Shown one piece after another: positions 51,144 through 64,000 of a stretch of 64,000 nucleotides of DNA. Location of the stretch: the NCBI RefSeq assembly GCF_050624435.1, contig NC_134539.1:121379525-121443524 (forward strand), in the 5' to 3' direction. A program made the position numbers and the translations under genes. Position 1 is the stretch's first letter; each line of letters starts with the position of its first letter. The notes below the pieces were generated by a model, which was not told the DNA's origin, ran no database searches, and was given only the letters and a program-made list of their open reading frames with translations. The stretch comes from Tenrec ecaudatus. Taxonomy: Eukaryota; Chordata; Mammalia; Afrosoricida; Tenrecidae.

Positions 51144-51269
51144 TGTCCTCAAACCAATATTTTATAAGAAATTCTTCATATGAAAATACAATAAAGTGAA
51201 TCTGTGATGTTTCATACTGACAGCATAAAATAGGCACATCTTTCAAAATGTTTATCTCTATTCTTTAGG

Positions 51270-51530
51270 GCCTTGGATTTAGAAGTCTCTTTGGAGCATT
51301 TCACTTCAACTTGCCAATCAGAAAAGCAGTAGTGCATGATGTCAGAGTGAAAGTATGCAGAGTATAATTTTCCCTGTACCTCTGAGGAAAAGCCTGGTGA
51401 TCTATTTGCTCACCACCACTACCACCCCCAAAAAATATCAGACCTCGAAAACCCTGTGCAGCACAGTTCCTCGCTGAGATACCTGAGGTCTCAATGAGTC
51501 TGAATCGACTCAGTGGCAGCTCTGGAACCA
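51270..51530 (+). repeat. AfroSINE/RTE-related element
   Basis: ttccctgtacctctgaggaa, aagcctggtgatctatttgc, gaaaaccctgtgcagcacag, tgagtctgaatcgactcagt. The tail is AfroSINE/RTE-like; the head cacttcaacttgccaatca is shared with the copy near 52230. Confidence 0.65.
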
Positions 51531-52209
51531 TTTCCAACAGAGCAAACAAATGAGAAAGGAATTGGCTTAGACAGTGAAACCATGCAGGCTCTGCAGAATT
51601 AATTTTCTAGGGCCAACATTTTCTGATGATTGGGTTCATACTTTCATTGTAGAATTTCATCATTCCACTCTGTACAGTTTCTAGTTGGACAAGACTCGGT
51701 CCTGCCTCCTATCCGCACACCAGTGCTGCAGGAGCCTCTCAACCAGTCGGTCCTTCAGCTCTCTGGATCTCCAGGGCTTTGCGAGAAAAGAAACTGAAAG
51801 GTTTAAAAACGACGAGCTTACCAAGGACTTCATTACCAATAGTGTTCTGTCTGCTTTGGGCCTGACATCGTTTGATGGAGTTAATGACCTGTCTCAGATT
51901 ACCAATCCAGTGGCTTGTCATCAGACAGGTACCTCAGAAAAAGTGCTCTTTCAGGGAAGGTGGCCTGAAAAGGGAGCCTAAAAAGTAGAAAATGAAGTCT
52001 CTTAAAAAGTAGAAAATGAAGTCTCTCCTAGGTAGAGTACATGTTACCCCACCACACATGCTCACAGGAAACTGTTGGAAGGAAGGCCGATACGTCAACT
52101 CCTGGCACAGAGAGAGGGCCATCTTATCTTGAGGAAGCCACATTAAAGTAAACCCTGGGTGCAGGTGGTGGGTTTCATAATCAAAATGTTGTCCTTCATA
52201 ATAGAATGC

Positions 52210-52335
52210 TGGCAACGAAGCCACTGTCCTGCACTTCAACTTTTCAACCAGGAAAAAAGGGCTAGGGGGTAATGCATGCTGTCAGTGTGAAACTACACAC
52301 AATATGTTTGCCGTGCACACAAGAGGAGGGTGCCC
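52210..52335 (+). repeat. Second copy of the 51.3-kb element, head part
   Basis: cacttcaacttttcaaccag, gtaatgcatgctgtcagtgt, gaaactacacacaatatgtt, tgccgtgcacacaagagga align in order with 51302-51388. Confidence 0.6.
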
Positions 52336-53104
52336 AGGAACATCTGGCCCTCGCCTCAGTGAAACAGCACGGGCATCTGTTTAGCTCTCGGCTCTGTGAC
52401 ACGGATGGTTTTGAGCTTAAAATACTAAGAATGTTTCATCTGTGGCCTAATTTACATTGCTTCATGCAGCTACTTGAGTCCGAAATCACCATCTCAGTCT
52501 GAGTAGTTTTCTCCCTTTGATTGGTGGGAATGTGAATATCGTTCCAAAATCATGATACTTTTGCCCTTCCAGAGTCATACACAAAGAGAGCCACACTCTG
52601 TGAACCTTTTCAGTTATGTTTTCTTAAGAATTAATCACCACCATCATAGAAATGTGATTAAATTGAAAAGAACTAATGGCAAAAATGCAGCACAGGCAGA
52701 GTCAGTTCCATAAACTATGTGCAGATATGGATGGCGCAATTATAAAACACCATAAGATGTAGTCTCTAACCGCAGGTTTTCATACTGTACCTGATTCAAG
52801 TTCCTCATTTGTAAAATCATGAATGATGTTTATTTTCTGATTTGGTTATTAGCGTCTGCTTTCTCCCTAGTCTTTACAATGCTTACTGCAATAAGGGCAA
52901 CATTCCTTACTCACTCCAACTTGTATGAAGTTCATTAAGCACTGTAGTCTTACTGTTTGCAGCACCTAAAATATCTGTGTCATTGTGGTGGTTGAGAAAA
53001 CACTTGGTAAAGTTACAAAGATAAAAGATTTGGGTGGGTGGGTGGGGGAGTAAAAAGACCTGGATTTATTTATAGCCCCCCTCATGTATTCCTCTCTCTT
53101 TTTT

Positions 53105-54362
53105 CATGTCTATCTAGATAAGATAGGCTAGATAAACAATCTCAAGGAGAAAACAATGGGATCAACAGTCGCTGGAGGACAGGGGAGGTGGGGGGAAGGG
53201 AGGGGGAACCAACAAACCCAGGGACAAGAGAACAACAAGAGATCTAAAATCAATGGTAAGGAGGGTGTAGAATGCCTGGTGGGGTCCGATCGAGTGCAGT
53301 GTAGCTTAGAAGAATTACTGAGAACCAAGTCAAGGTTGAACATGATAGTTGGAAAGGAGGAAATTAAAAGGAAATAGAAAAAAGAACTAGGAGGCAAAGG
53401 GCATTTATAGAGGTATAAATATAGGCATGTATATATGTAAATATATTAATATATTATGATAGGATACAGGGCTATGTATACATATTTGTGTTAAATATTG
53501 AGGTAGGAGATGGACATTGGACCTCTACTCAAGTCTTCCCTCAACACAAGAACATTTTGTTGTAATAAACTATAATTCTGTGATGCCCATCTTCCCGAGA
53601 AGATGAAGTCAAAATGGGTGCATAAGCAAATGTGCTGAAGAAAGCTGATGGTGCCCGGCTATTAAAAGATGCAGCAGCTGGGGTCTTAAAGGCTTGCAAT
53701 TAAGTAAGTGGCCATCTAGCAGGGAAGCAACAAAGCCCTCATGGAAGAAGTGCATCAGCCTGTGTGATTACATGATGACAGGATCAGGTATCCAGCATCA
53801 GAAGATCAAAACAAGCAATCATATTGATGTGACTGAGGGGGGTTGGAGTGGAGATCCAAAGCCCATCTGTAGACAGTTGGACATCCCCTCCCATAAGGAA
53901 GGGAAAAGCCAGCCAGGGTTCAGTATAGCACTGATGAAAGACAGCATTCCTCTACTTCTTTAATGTTCTCCCCACCCCCACCATAACCCAGTTCTACCTT
54001 AGAAATCCTGCTAGATCGGAGCATGTGCACTGGTACAGATAAAAGCCCTACCCATGGAGTCCAGGACATACAAAACCCTCAGTAGCATTGCAATGATGGA
54101 AGTATAATACACAACCCCTTCTCTGCCTTTAGGGGGACAAACAACAGAAATGTGTGTGAAGGGAGACAGAGGATAATATAAGATATGAAAATAATAATTT
54201 TTGATCTCGAGGGTGGGGGAAAACTGATACTAAGGGCTCAAATAGAAGGAAAATATTTTGAAAACGTTGATCACAACATATGTAGAAATGTGCTTGATAC
54301 AGCTGATGTGTGGATTTTCATAAGTGCTGTAAGAGCCCTCAATAAAATAAGTTACTAAAAAA
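53105..54362 (+). mobile_element. Family A, sense, 1.26 kb
   Basis: Starts in the ctatctagataagataggct segment, has the G-rich stretch at 53175-53208, and ends caataaaataagttacta plus an A-run. No open frame of note. Confidence 0.88.
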
Positions 54363-54449
54363 AACTAGGTTTAGAAAAATTATATACTCCTTTTAAAATT
54401 TCAGTAGTAGAGTTTTGATAGTTTTTAGGGTGATAGACTAACTGTTATG

Positions 54450-54855
54450 ATACTTAGTTTTGGGAATAAACTGGCACCTCAGTTATTTAGTGCTACTGTA
54501 AACAAACACCTAAATGTGGGTGGCCTTAACAAACAGATTGATTTTCTCACGTGTAGGAAGCTACAAGTTCAAATTCAAAGTACTGGCTCAGGGACGGCTT
54601 TAGAAGGTTGTCAACTCTGGGGAACAGTCCTTGTCTCTTCATCCTCTGGTTCGTGGTTCTTTGGAGATGTCCGTGTGACATAAAATCTATCTTCCCCTAT
54701 CTCTACTGATTCCATTTCTCTATTGTAAGACACACACCCTCCAAAAAAGTTGCCTCGTTCATGAAATAGAATACTCATTCCCACCTGACATGAGAAGCAC
54801 AGATGTAGAGTTTAGGATTCATCGCATTCAATCCATAACATTTTCCAATTCATAA
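54450..54855 (+). repeat. Possible L1- or LTR-like dispersed repeat
   Basis: cagttatttagtgctactgt ... acagattgattttctcacgt ... gcattcaatccataacat follows a repeat type I recall from afrotherian genomes but cannot name. Confidence 0.45.
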
Positions 54856-54977
54856 CAACCAATTTGAAATGTTTCCAAATTTTTTTAGACCTTTTCTTTT
54901 CCTCGCATACTTCAAGAGCGACTTCATGTTTTTTATGAGTTGGATCTATAGTAAAGCAACTACATTTTTTTAAATTT

Positions 54978-55973
54978 ACAAATAATTTTATTGGGACTCA
55001 TAAAACTCTTATCACAATCCATACATCCATCCATTGTGTCGAGCACAGTTGTGCTTTTCTTGCCCTCATCTTTCCCAAAACATCTGCTTTCTACTTGAGC
55101 CATTGGTATTAGCTCCTCATTTCCCCCCTCCCTCCCTGCTACCTGCTCCCTTATGAACCCTTGATAAGTTATAAATTATTATTTTGTCATATCTTACACT
55201 GTCTGACGTCTCCCTTTACTCACTTTTCTGTTGTCCATCCCCCAGGGAGGGGGTTATATATTAGATCTTTATAATCTGCATCCCTTTCTATCCCACATTC
55301 CCTCCACCCTCCCAGTATCGCCACTCTCAGCGCTAGTGCTAGTCCTGAAGGGATCATCTGTCCTGGACTCCCTGTTTCCAGTTCCTATCTGTACCAGTGT
55401 ACATCCTCTGGTCTAGCCGGATTTGTAAGGTAGAATTGGGATCATGATATTGGGGCATCCGGAGGGAGAGAGCATTTAAGAACTAGAGGAAAGTTGTATA
55501 TTTCATGGTTGCTACACTGCATCCTGACTGGCTCATCTCCCCGCGATCCCTCTGAAAGAGGATGTCCAGTTGCCTACAGATGGGATTTGGGTTCCCAGTC
55601 TGCACTCCCTCTCATTCACAATGATAGGATTTTTTGTTTTTTGATGCCTGATACCTGATCCCTTTGACACCTTATGATCACACAGGCTGATGTACTTCTT
55701 CCGTGTGGGCTTTGTTGCTTCTTAGGTAGATGGCTGCTTGTTTACCTTCAAGCCTTTGAGACCCTAGACGCTATATCTTTTGATAGCTGGACACCATCAA
55801 CTTTCTTCAGCACATTTGTTTATGCATACATTTGTCTTCAGCAATTGTGTGGGGAAGGTGAGCATCATGGAATGCCAGTTTAATAGAACAAAGTGTTCTT
55901 GCATTGAGGGAGTACTTGAGTGCAGGCCAATGTCCATCTGCTACCTTAATACTAAGCCTATCCATGTATGCAC
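54978..55973 (-). mobile_element. Family A, antisense, 5'-truncated
   Basis: Antisense 3' end ataattttattgggactca to gcctatccatgtatgcaca. The possible flanking duplication acatttttttaaatt / acatttacttttaaatt is imperfect. Confidence 0.85.
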
Positions 55974-56197
55974 ACATTTACTTTTAAATTGTGAACTAAC
56001 AGGTGTAGTTTTCACTGTATGTCCAGAGAGTGGAAAGTACTGTCTAAAATGTATGAAGATAGCCCCTAGGGAACTGACACTGGTTATGAGATAAGGAGCC
56101 AATTCCTTGACTTTTGTGTGATTTTTGTGGGGGTTTTCTTTCTTACTCTGTGTTACTCAGAATGGTTTGTTGTTTTTTGCTTGCTTGCTTATTTTGA

Positions 56198-56605
<408 letters not shown>

Positions 56606-57759
56606 TGATTTGATTGGCAGAAGTACTTCGTTTGTTTGAGTGTTAACCCCACCCCACTCCTGGCCTGCCTTTGGCACAATATCCTATTATAGATTTACAT
56701 AACTGGAGAATCACAAAGAAATGAATCGCACATTTGCTAACTAGCCGTTTGGTAATGTTTTCCTAGACCACATATCTAGCGACCTTGGAAAGCCACCGTT
56801 TCTCTGATGCCTTGCTCCCACTTCTAATTGCTTCCAGGTTGATTACAGCCTTTTTATCTAGTCTGATGCTGACATCATCTTCCAATTCTGTTTCAGCTGT
56901 GACTTTCATCTAGGGTTGCATCTTATTCTACATGACTTTAAATTATATATATCTGTATGATGATGACCTTTTTGGAAACTGATTGTGGTAGCAAATTTAC
57001 AATTCTGCTGGACATGATTGAACTATGGAGTGATTTGATATATGTATTAATCCCAAGTAATAAAAAAATAAGACAATAAAATAAGAAAAAACCCTGAACT
57101 ATCAAAGACAAAAATTAATTTGACACAAAATAAAATAAAATTCCATCCTGTTGAGTGGAGTTATATAAAATTTGGAAACTTTTATATCATGCAGTTGGCA
57201 TATAAATTTGTTTCATTTGTTATTTCCATTTATTAAATTGAAAATATCGGCCTTGGTTAAGACTAGCTTCTATTATCCTTTTAATGGGAAATAATATTTG
57301 GCTCTAAGTAGTCTTCTTAGTAGCCTTCCCTTGTCAGCATCCAATTAGAAAGCCCAATGCTTTTCATTCTTGTTTACCATTCTTCTACCCCAGCTCCTTA
57401 CTCCTATTCGCCTACATTTCTTTAGGTCTCCAAGCACTAGAACGTTGACCTCTTTTTCTCTATTAAATTGTGAAATCTTTGTTACCTATGTAGTCCTGCC
57501 AGGATGCCATTCTTCATCCTAGCCAGAATGGCAAAAAGGCAGATATAGTGTTTTGTTTGTGTATCCATAAGGGTTAACTTCATGGTAGTTCCTTGGCAAG
57601 AACAGAAATTTAAAATGTGAAAAAGCAATGAAGGATATGGTAATAGACGTGAGAAACAACCAACATTAAAACAACAGCACCTAAATTTTTATTTAAGAGT
57701 AGCTCTAGAGAAATTGATTACGTCTATTAGTTTGCCTTCAGCTACAAGGAACATTAACT

Positions 57760-58085
57760 CCAATTTATTTTATTTTAACTGCGTTTATGTCACATGATAC
57801 AAAATTTACCATTTCACAGTCTGTAGTTCAGTGGGTTTTAGTATATCCACCATTTTGTAAGCTATTTCCACTTAGTTCCAGAAGTCCCCATTAGTCCAAC
57901 CAATTAATTTTTATTTTTGTCTTTTTTCTACTTAGTTCTAAACATATATAAAGGTACAGACTCTGTTAGAATAAAGTCTCATCTGTCTTTTCCCCAGCTT
58001 CAATACACCAATTTACAGCCAGTCTTGTTTCACTCATACCCTAAACCATCACCCCATACCCAGATCTGAATCATTCACAAAATTC
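57760..58085 (-). repeat. L1M 3' UTR, antisense
   Basis: tttaccatttcacagtctgt, agttcagtgggttttagtat, cttcaatacaccaatttac, ccagtcttgtttcactcata in old L1 order. Confidence 0.65.
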
Positions 58086-58104
58086 AATAGAAATTTAATT
58101 AATA

Positions 58105-58282
58105 AAGAAATCTAGGGGTGGGGATGAAAAAGAGTAGCTGACACCAAGGACTCAATTGAAAAGAAATATCTAGAAAATAATGATGGCAACATATGTACAA
58201 ATGTGCTTGATACAATTGATGTATGGATTTTTACACGGACTGTAAAAGCCCTCAATAAAATGTTTTGTTTTTTTTTTAAAGA
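58105..58282 (+). mobile_element. Family A tail
   Basis: gagtagctgacaccaaggac ... gtgcttgatacaattgatgt ... cctcaataaaatgttttg. Confidence 0.85.
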
Positions 58283-58284
58283 AA

Positions 58285-59480
58285 GAGATTTATTAGCATA
58301 CATACATTGTTCAGACCAGAAGAGGTGGTTTTACTTGGGATAAATTAGACATATGTAACAAACTAACTTTATGTTGCTTTCAAGAATAAGATACACGTAC
58401 ACACGCACACATACTATTTTTGTCCTTTCCCAGAAACTTCAAACAAATTATCCCTCTTTTCTCACTGGCCCAAATTGACTAGGTCTGCTCATACCTGGGC
58501 AAACAGCACTGATGGGGGTAAAAAGTTCATTAAACAGGTGGCATCTCACCCTCCTTGATGGGCCTCTACCGTCCATCTTAACTGGATTCTCACATCAACT
58601 GACACACACACACACACACACTGCACTCCACTTTATAGCCAGGTTCGACACACACACACACACACACACACCACCACCACCACCACCACCACCACCCCCC
58701 ACTCCACTTTGTAGCCAGGTTCGCCATTTATTGCAGTGGCCACACACTCACAGATTATACTCAAGAGGAGCTGATTGATTAAGGAAGATAGGTTATAAAA
58801 GCTATATAGATTGAAAAGCTATACAGAGTGAGTAATTCAGACAATAGCCTCTTGTCAGCCATGCACACAGGCAAGCCATTCTCTGATCTTTCGCCTCTCA
58901 GCTGCATAGCCCATTATTTTCTGTGCCTGACTCCTCTTCTAGGGCTGCCACCAAATAGTCAAAGGGCATCCGACTCTGCCATATGTCTCAGCCAGAAGGC
59001 ACTCAATTCTAGCCTCTGGTCAGCAAACCCAGCTCTCCCAGATAAGTGCCTGGAGCACCCCACCCCACAAATCAGTCTGTCGTCCAAAGGGACTCAGTGT
59101 TGCTTACTCTGGGAAGCTCATCACTCCGTTATAGTTTATGGATTTTGATTCCTCTCTCTGGTGTCACAGCTGTCTCTTGGATCCAGGTGTCTCACCGTGC
59201 AGGGATTCTAGGGTCCTCTCATGGCTGCTTCTGGAAGGTTCCCATTCTGCTTCTGCGGTGGTTCATCTCACACCCAACAGGACAGCATTCACAGTTAACC
59301 CTGTTAGCAGTCACTCTCCACTGCAATGTATCATCATACCAGTATCTTCCCCTAGCTTCTTTCAACTGGACCCTCAGGACAAACTCTCTCTGGTGGAAGT
59401 TTCAAAGACTGTGTCTACAAGAACCTTATTAAATAGTACTCAGTACTGCAGTGGAGTCCTATAACTGGCTTAGAAAAATA
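58285..59480. other. CT-rich stretch, possible unnamed dispersed repeat
   Basis: Apart from microsatellites nothing here is recognised. Overlapping + strand open frames of 106-128 codons exist at 58828-59464, but they overlap each other in two frames and show no known motif, so they are not called as genes. Confidence 0.3.
58602..58696. repeat. (AC)n and (CCA)n microsatellites
   Basis: AC run at 58602-58621, AC run at 58648-58670, then CCA repeats to about 58696. A 25-bp unit (actccactttatagccagg...) sits at 58625 and again at 58701. Confidence 0.92.
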
Positions 59481-60468
59481 AACTGGGGTGAAATAGATCA
59501 TTGGGAGTCTGCCAAATTGTCTACTGTAGCAGTGATCCCTACTTGTATACCAATAATTTCAGTAGTGTATGCTTTCAGAACGATAAACTTTTGTAAAAGA
59601 GCCAGCGCACCATCTCATGCCTCACTCCCACTTCTTTTCCCATGGCACTCATGCATTCCTTCCCACTCTGCTTCCAAGAACTCCCCTTTTCAAGCAACTC
59701 ATTCGTAACGTGGCATTTCAGGTGTCTATAATCTGTTTGATGTTGCTTATCAGTCTATCATTCTTGAACCTGTTACCATTCTTGGCTTCTCCCAAATCAT
59801 TCCCTGGATTTATCATGTTTAGCCCTCAGGCCAAGGCTCTGCTGGTGCTAACCTGGCCCTGAAGGTGCGTTTCTTGCCCTTTTCCATGTATGCATTTCCT
59901 AGAGGTTGGTCTCCTCTGCATCATGCATGCATACTCCCTCCCCCACTTCATTCTGTGCTATCTTATGTCATTGGTTTTTATACTGTCTATTCTGTGCAGC
60001 ACCTCAGGTATGTTTATATATGACATAGATCTACATTGGAGACCTAGCATTCCACATTTCCTTTCCTTCTTGCTGTCAGAATAGTCCTGACACAGGCCTA
60101 ATATTTAGCAAATAGCTATTTGCTAAATGAATTATCTCAAATGTTACATATATTGCTATAACAAATTGTTGTTTCTTTAAATTGCCTGGGGCTCTCTTAT
60201 CTTTTAGTCACCAAGATGTTTGTGTGGATAGTGTATATTTTAATATGACTACAGTTTGATCTTTGGCATGTATGAATTTAGGATACTCAGGGAAATCGAA
60301 ATTATTTGTTTGAGTAACGGTTTTGCCAAGGTTCTGATGGTTCATGTTAGGCGGTTAGCCGAGTTTGTTTGTAGCCTAGCTAAGCACTCTGCAGCCCCAT
60401 CCACACCTTTCTTACCCTTTGCCTGTTGTCAAATATGAAACAACTCACATTAAGAATTTTAAGGGGGT

Positions 60469-60665
60469 TTCATGACGAGGTAGTCAATTAAGCACTGGGC
60501 TTGTAACCACAGGTCAGCAGTTCAAACCCACTAGCTGTTCCACTACAGAAAAATGAGGCTGGTTCCTCCCATAAAGATGTATAGCCGTAGAAACCTATTT
60601 AGCAGTCCTGCTTTGCCGTCCTATAGAGTCACTATGAGTCAGAGTCAACTTGACAGGATTTCAAA
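60469..60665 (+). repeat. AfroSINE
   Basis: aagcactgggcttgtaacca, ggtcagcagttcaaacccac, tatagagtcactatgagtca, gagtcaacttgacaggat. Confidence 0.88.
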
Positions 60666-61070
60666 ATAATAATTTCATATTTTCAACCATACACTGCTAC
60701 TTTTTATAGAAGGTATTGCTAATTTCAGTACTATTCACAAATTTGAGGATTCTCAGAATTTTTCAGATGTATCCCTTGCAAATGCCTAATGTCTAAGAAG
60801 AAAGGGTTTTATATACTCTCCTTTTCTATCTAGCGCACCCTTTAAATGAATGTTAACTTTTCAATGACTTAAAATAGATTGAAGGAGTGGGGAGAGGAGA
60901 GAAAATCTGTTAGATTTTAATTTTGCTCAAGAATTAGAGACTGCAGCTTCCCTAGAAGTCCGGTTTTCAAGCGAACGGTTGGTTCTTTACTGGATTGGGT
61001 TGTTCAGTTTTCCTGGTCCGAGTCTGTTGTAGCAAGCCGCAGTTTGACACCAGTAAAGATAGGTGAATGA

Positions 61071-61259
<189 letters not shown>

Positions 61260-63407
61260 TGAGGAGGATATTATTCATTTGCCGTCCTCTTTTCTTCCTT
61301 TTTTGGGGTGAGTGTGTATGTTATAACGCGGTCCTCTGCCTACATTGGTGGCTAAAACAATGACATGCATTAAGGTTGGTAAATGATGCGGTGGAATTGG
61401 CACTTGATTAAATGTAATGAACACAATATTGAAGGCTCCAGGCTTGATGACTGCTTTGCCTTTGATCATTCAAATGTGGAGAAGCCACCTTGACAGAGAA
61501 TGTAAATACAATATATGGATTCAATTTACTTAACCTGTTGAGAATCAAAGTAGCTGATCTGTGGAAGCAGAATTCAAATGCTTTAGCTTGAAAGGTTTTA
61601 TTATTGAAAGCATAAAGTTTAGAAATTCATTAACTTAACTCTGGTCTGTCTACCATGATTATTAAATTCCTACTCATGAATGAAGGCATGCATATGTATC
61701 ATTAGTACTGGGAAGCCAATCCTTGGCTTGGTAGGTGAGAATTACTATAGCAGTTAAGTAAAAGCATTGCCCTTCAGTGTGGTTGCTTACATATTAGATC
61801 TGCTTGCAATAATACTTTTTTGGAACGTTTTATTGTATTTTCTTTGAAAGTTTATGTAACAAATTAGTTTCCCTTACTGTTGAATTTTTACACAAATTGC
61901 TCCATGACTTTGCTCTCCCCACAATGTGCCAACACTCTCCTCATTTCTACTGTACATTCCCTCCCCAACATTTCCTCTTTGTTTGGAGCATGCTGTTAAG
62001 TTGTTTGTTTGGTTGGTTTTTTTGTGCCCTCTCTAAGTTTAATAACAGAACAGGGAGGGTGGTTCCTTACATAACTGTGTGGCTGGGGAGCATCTGAAGA
62101 TAACACACAGCAGGGTTTTGTCCAGAAAAGTTCCCCACACATCGAGTTATTAAACACTCAGCCTGAGTCAAACAGCTGAGTCAGGGAGGATTTTAATCTA
62201 TAGTGATTTCAAAATCCCTAGAGATTGCTAATTTGATTGAGGCTTAAACAGTAAAAGAAAATGGAAACAAACACAAAGCTCATTTGTGAAGGTCACTTTT
62301 ACAAGACCGGAACTTCTGCTTCGGACTCTCGCTGGCTACATTTTGAAGCTATGAAAGCTACTGGATTTTGTACAGTCTCTAAGCTCACTGTTTTGGTTTT
62401 TTGGACCGGTTTATAACTTGTGTCTTATTTCACTGTTCGCATCCCCAGCCGTGCCTTCAATTTGAATGCAGACTTGTATTTTTGAGGACTCGCAATTGTT
62501 CCTGTGCTTTAACTTGGCAGCCATGGCTGACTCCTGGAAACAAGCAGAGAAGTGTGTTTCTCTAGCTTGACTCCCCTGGAGGGCCTGAGACATGGAGCTC
62601 GGTGGCTTCCTCATTAAACCTGTTTGATAGTCTTGATTTGGAAATGCTACTAGAAAGAACCTCGTCTGGAATTACCATTTAGAATGGCCAATTCTGGACT
62701 TGGGGCCCTTTGCCCTACAGTGTGTCTTCCTGATTACAGCAGTAGCCCGGATGGGAGTTTTTAGACATTCTTAGACTGCCAGAGTTTTCATGTTTTCAGG
62801 AGGAAACGTCACTAGCTACCAGGATTACATACGTGCCATTAAAGTGGTTACCATATGTGTTCTTATTAGAAGTTGACCTTATTCAGTGTGGCCTCCTGAC
62901 AGCACAGACTATGTGTATTGTGTAGCACTGTCTTTGTTAACTTTAGCTCTTTACAACGTTGTCCTACTCAACAAAGAGGGACATCAGAGAAATGTTGTTC
63001 CGTAGTTTTGTTCATCTCTTTAAAAAATGTTTTAAGTTTATTTTTTAATAAGGAATGTAGCCTATGTGCATCTTCATCGCAGACACAGTGTGGGAGCGTC
63101 TCGGAGCCTCTGCCTGGAAGATGGAGGTTTTGTGTAGGGAGCGATCTTCCTGGTGGCTATGCCTTATTGTTGTCAGCTGGGCCGGATGTCAGTCCAGGAA
63201 GCCACAGTTCCTTTCTGAAAGATAGCCCAGCTAGTGTGCTGCTAGAGCTGGAGGAGCCTGTTCACGAGAATCTGGCCTTTTACACTTTTATTCTCGTTAT
63301 CTACCTGCTGAGCAGTTTGGAGACCTTTTAAATAAAGAGCCAATGTTAGACATAGTTTTGAGTATGTTTGTTTCAAATCTTCATTTATCTGCTATGCTCT
63401 ATTTAAA

Positions 63408-63952
63408 AAAAAAACGTGTTTTATTGTGGTTTGGATGAAAGCTTACATTCAACAATTTACATCCATTTTGTTTGGTGACCTTAGTTACAATCACCTCCAT
63501 GTAACAGCACTCTTCCTACTTTCCAGCCCCCCTTTTACTTTGGAACTTGGCTTTGGGACAAATGCAACCCTTTTTGGGTCTCTTATGGTTGATTGTGCCT
63601 ACGAGTATGTTCCTCACAGGTGTTTATTTCATGGTAATAGTCTAGTTTGGGGGGATGTTCTACTAGGCCCTATCAGACTGCTATGTCTGGTCTTTTCCAT
63701 TATTTGAATGTTGTTCTACATTTTCCTCTCACCCTTTCAAGGACCTTCCATTGTGGTCACAATTAGGGCAGTAGCTGGATCCCGTCTAGACCTGCTGGCC
63801 CTAGGACATTGGAGTATGTGGTTCCTGTGGTCTACTAGTCCACTTGACTCATTGTTTCCTAGAGAGTCTTTTATTTCTTTAACTTGTCTTTGCTCTGGAA
63901 AAAGAGAAACTAGTTAGTTTAGTTGTGTCTTAGATGACCACTCACAAGGTTA
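63408..63952 (-). mobile_element. Family B: L1-like 3' UTR retroposon, antisense
   Basis: After an A-run at 63404-63412, the + strand reads tttattgtggtttggatgaa, agcttacattcaacaattta, ttgttctacattttcctctc, ttagatgaccactcacaagg, an order I recall from afrotherian L1 3' ends. Open frames on the + strand here are accidental. Confidence 0.6.
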
Positions 63953-64000
63953 AAAACTTTTTATTGGGTACTTTACAGCTCTTATCACAATCCATCCATT
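63953..64000 (-). mobile_element. Family A 3' end, antisense, cut by window end
   Basis: ttttattgggtactttacag, ctcttatcacaatccatcca: the usual antisense start of family A. It interrupts family B. Confidence 0.8.

Noticed and set aside
59046..59464. Two overlapping + strand open frames (128 and 108 codons)
   Set aside because: They overlap in different frames, show no motif or splice context, and lie in CT-rich DNA low in stop codons.
62918..63331. 137-codon + strand open frame
   Set aside because: No recognised domain, no strong start context and no exon-like borders. It is intronic within BCAS3 and probably chance.

Overview
This is a stretch of mammalian nuclear DNA, most likely from an afrotherian and best matching a tenrec such as Echinops telfairi. 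The organism call rests on repeat content: many AfroSINE copies with RTE-type 3' ends, two SPIN-type hAT elements (SPIN is recorded from tenrec but not from most mammals), and a large L1-style retroposon family with Afrotheria-like sequence. No microbial gene, CRISPR array, rRNA or tRNA was seen. I had no database access, so species and repeat names rest on remembered consensus sequences.

The only host gene recognised is BCAS3 (rudhira) on the + strand. Six consecutive internal coding exons are present: 12793-12917, 15199-15364, 17579-17679, 50715-50815, 56387-56583 and 61094-61191. All have AG/GT borders and every codon phase joins correctly, giving about 262 uninterrupted residues that match the C-terminal half of BCAS3. 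Neither the N-terminal WD40 exons nor the last coding exons lie in the window. Everything else is intron, including a 33-kb intron at 17680-50714.

Layout: 1-12792 is intron with a hAT MITE, an AfroSINE, a decayed mariner transposase copy, MIRs and a SPIN element. The block 12.8-17.7 kb holds three exons plus a nested L1M/MITE/RTE region. The long intron is packed with AfroSINEs, RTE 3' ends and copies of a noncoding, AATAAA-ending retroposon that I call 'family A'. The 50.7-61.2 kb block holds three exons between more family A copies, and the window ends inside a second L1-like element ('family B') interrupted by another family A copy.

Family A is the most striking component. There are 15 or more copies on both strands, up to about 2.05 kb, with variable 5' ends, AATAAA near the 3' end and target-site duplications of 12-15 bp, but no intact reading frame. 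Several copies sit inside other repeats (a TA-flanked MITE, AfroSINEs, another family A copy), which gives a relative order: L1M and MIR oldest, then MITE, RTE and AfroSINE, then SPIN and family A. I found no new protein-coding system. The points worth checking are the nature of family A, a tiny GC-rich retroposed insert at 33.9 kb, and the horizontally transferred hAT elements.
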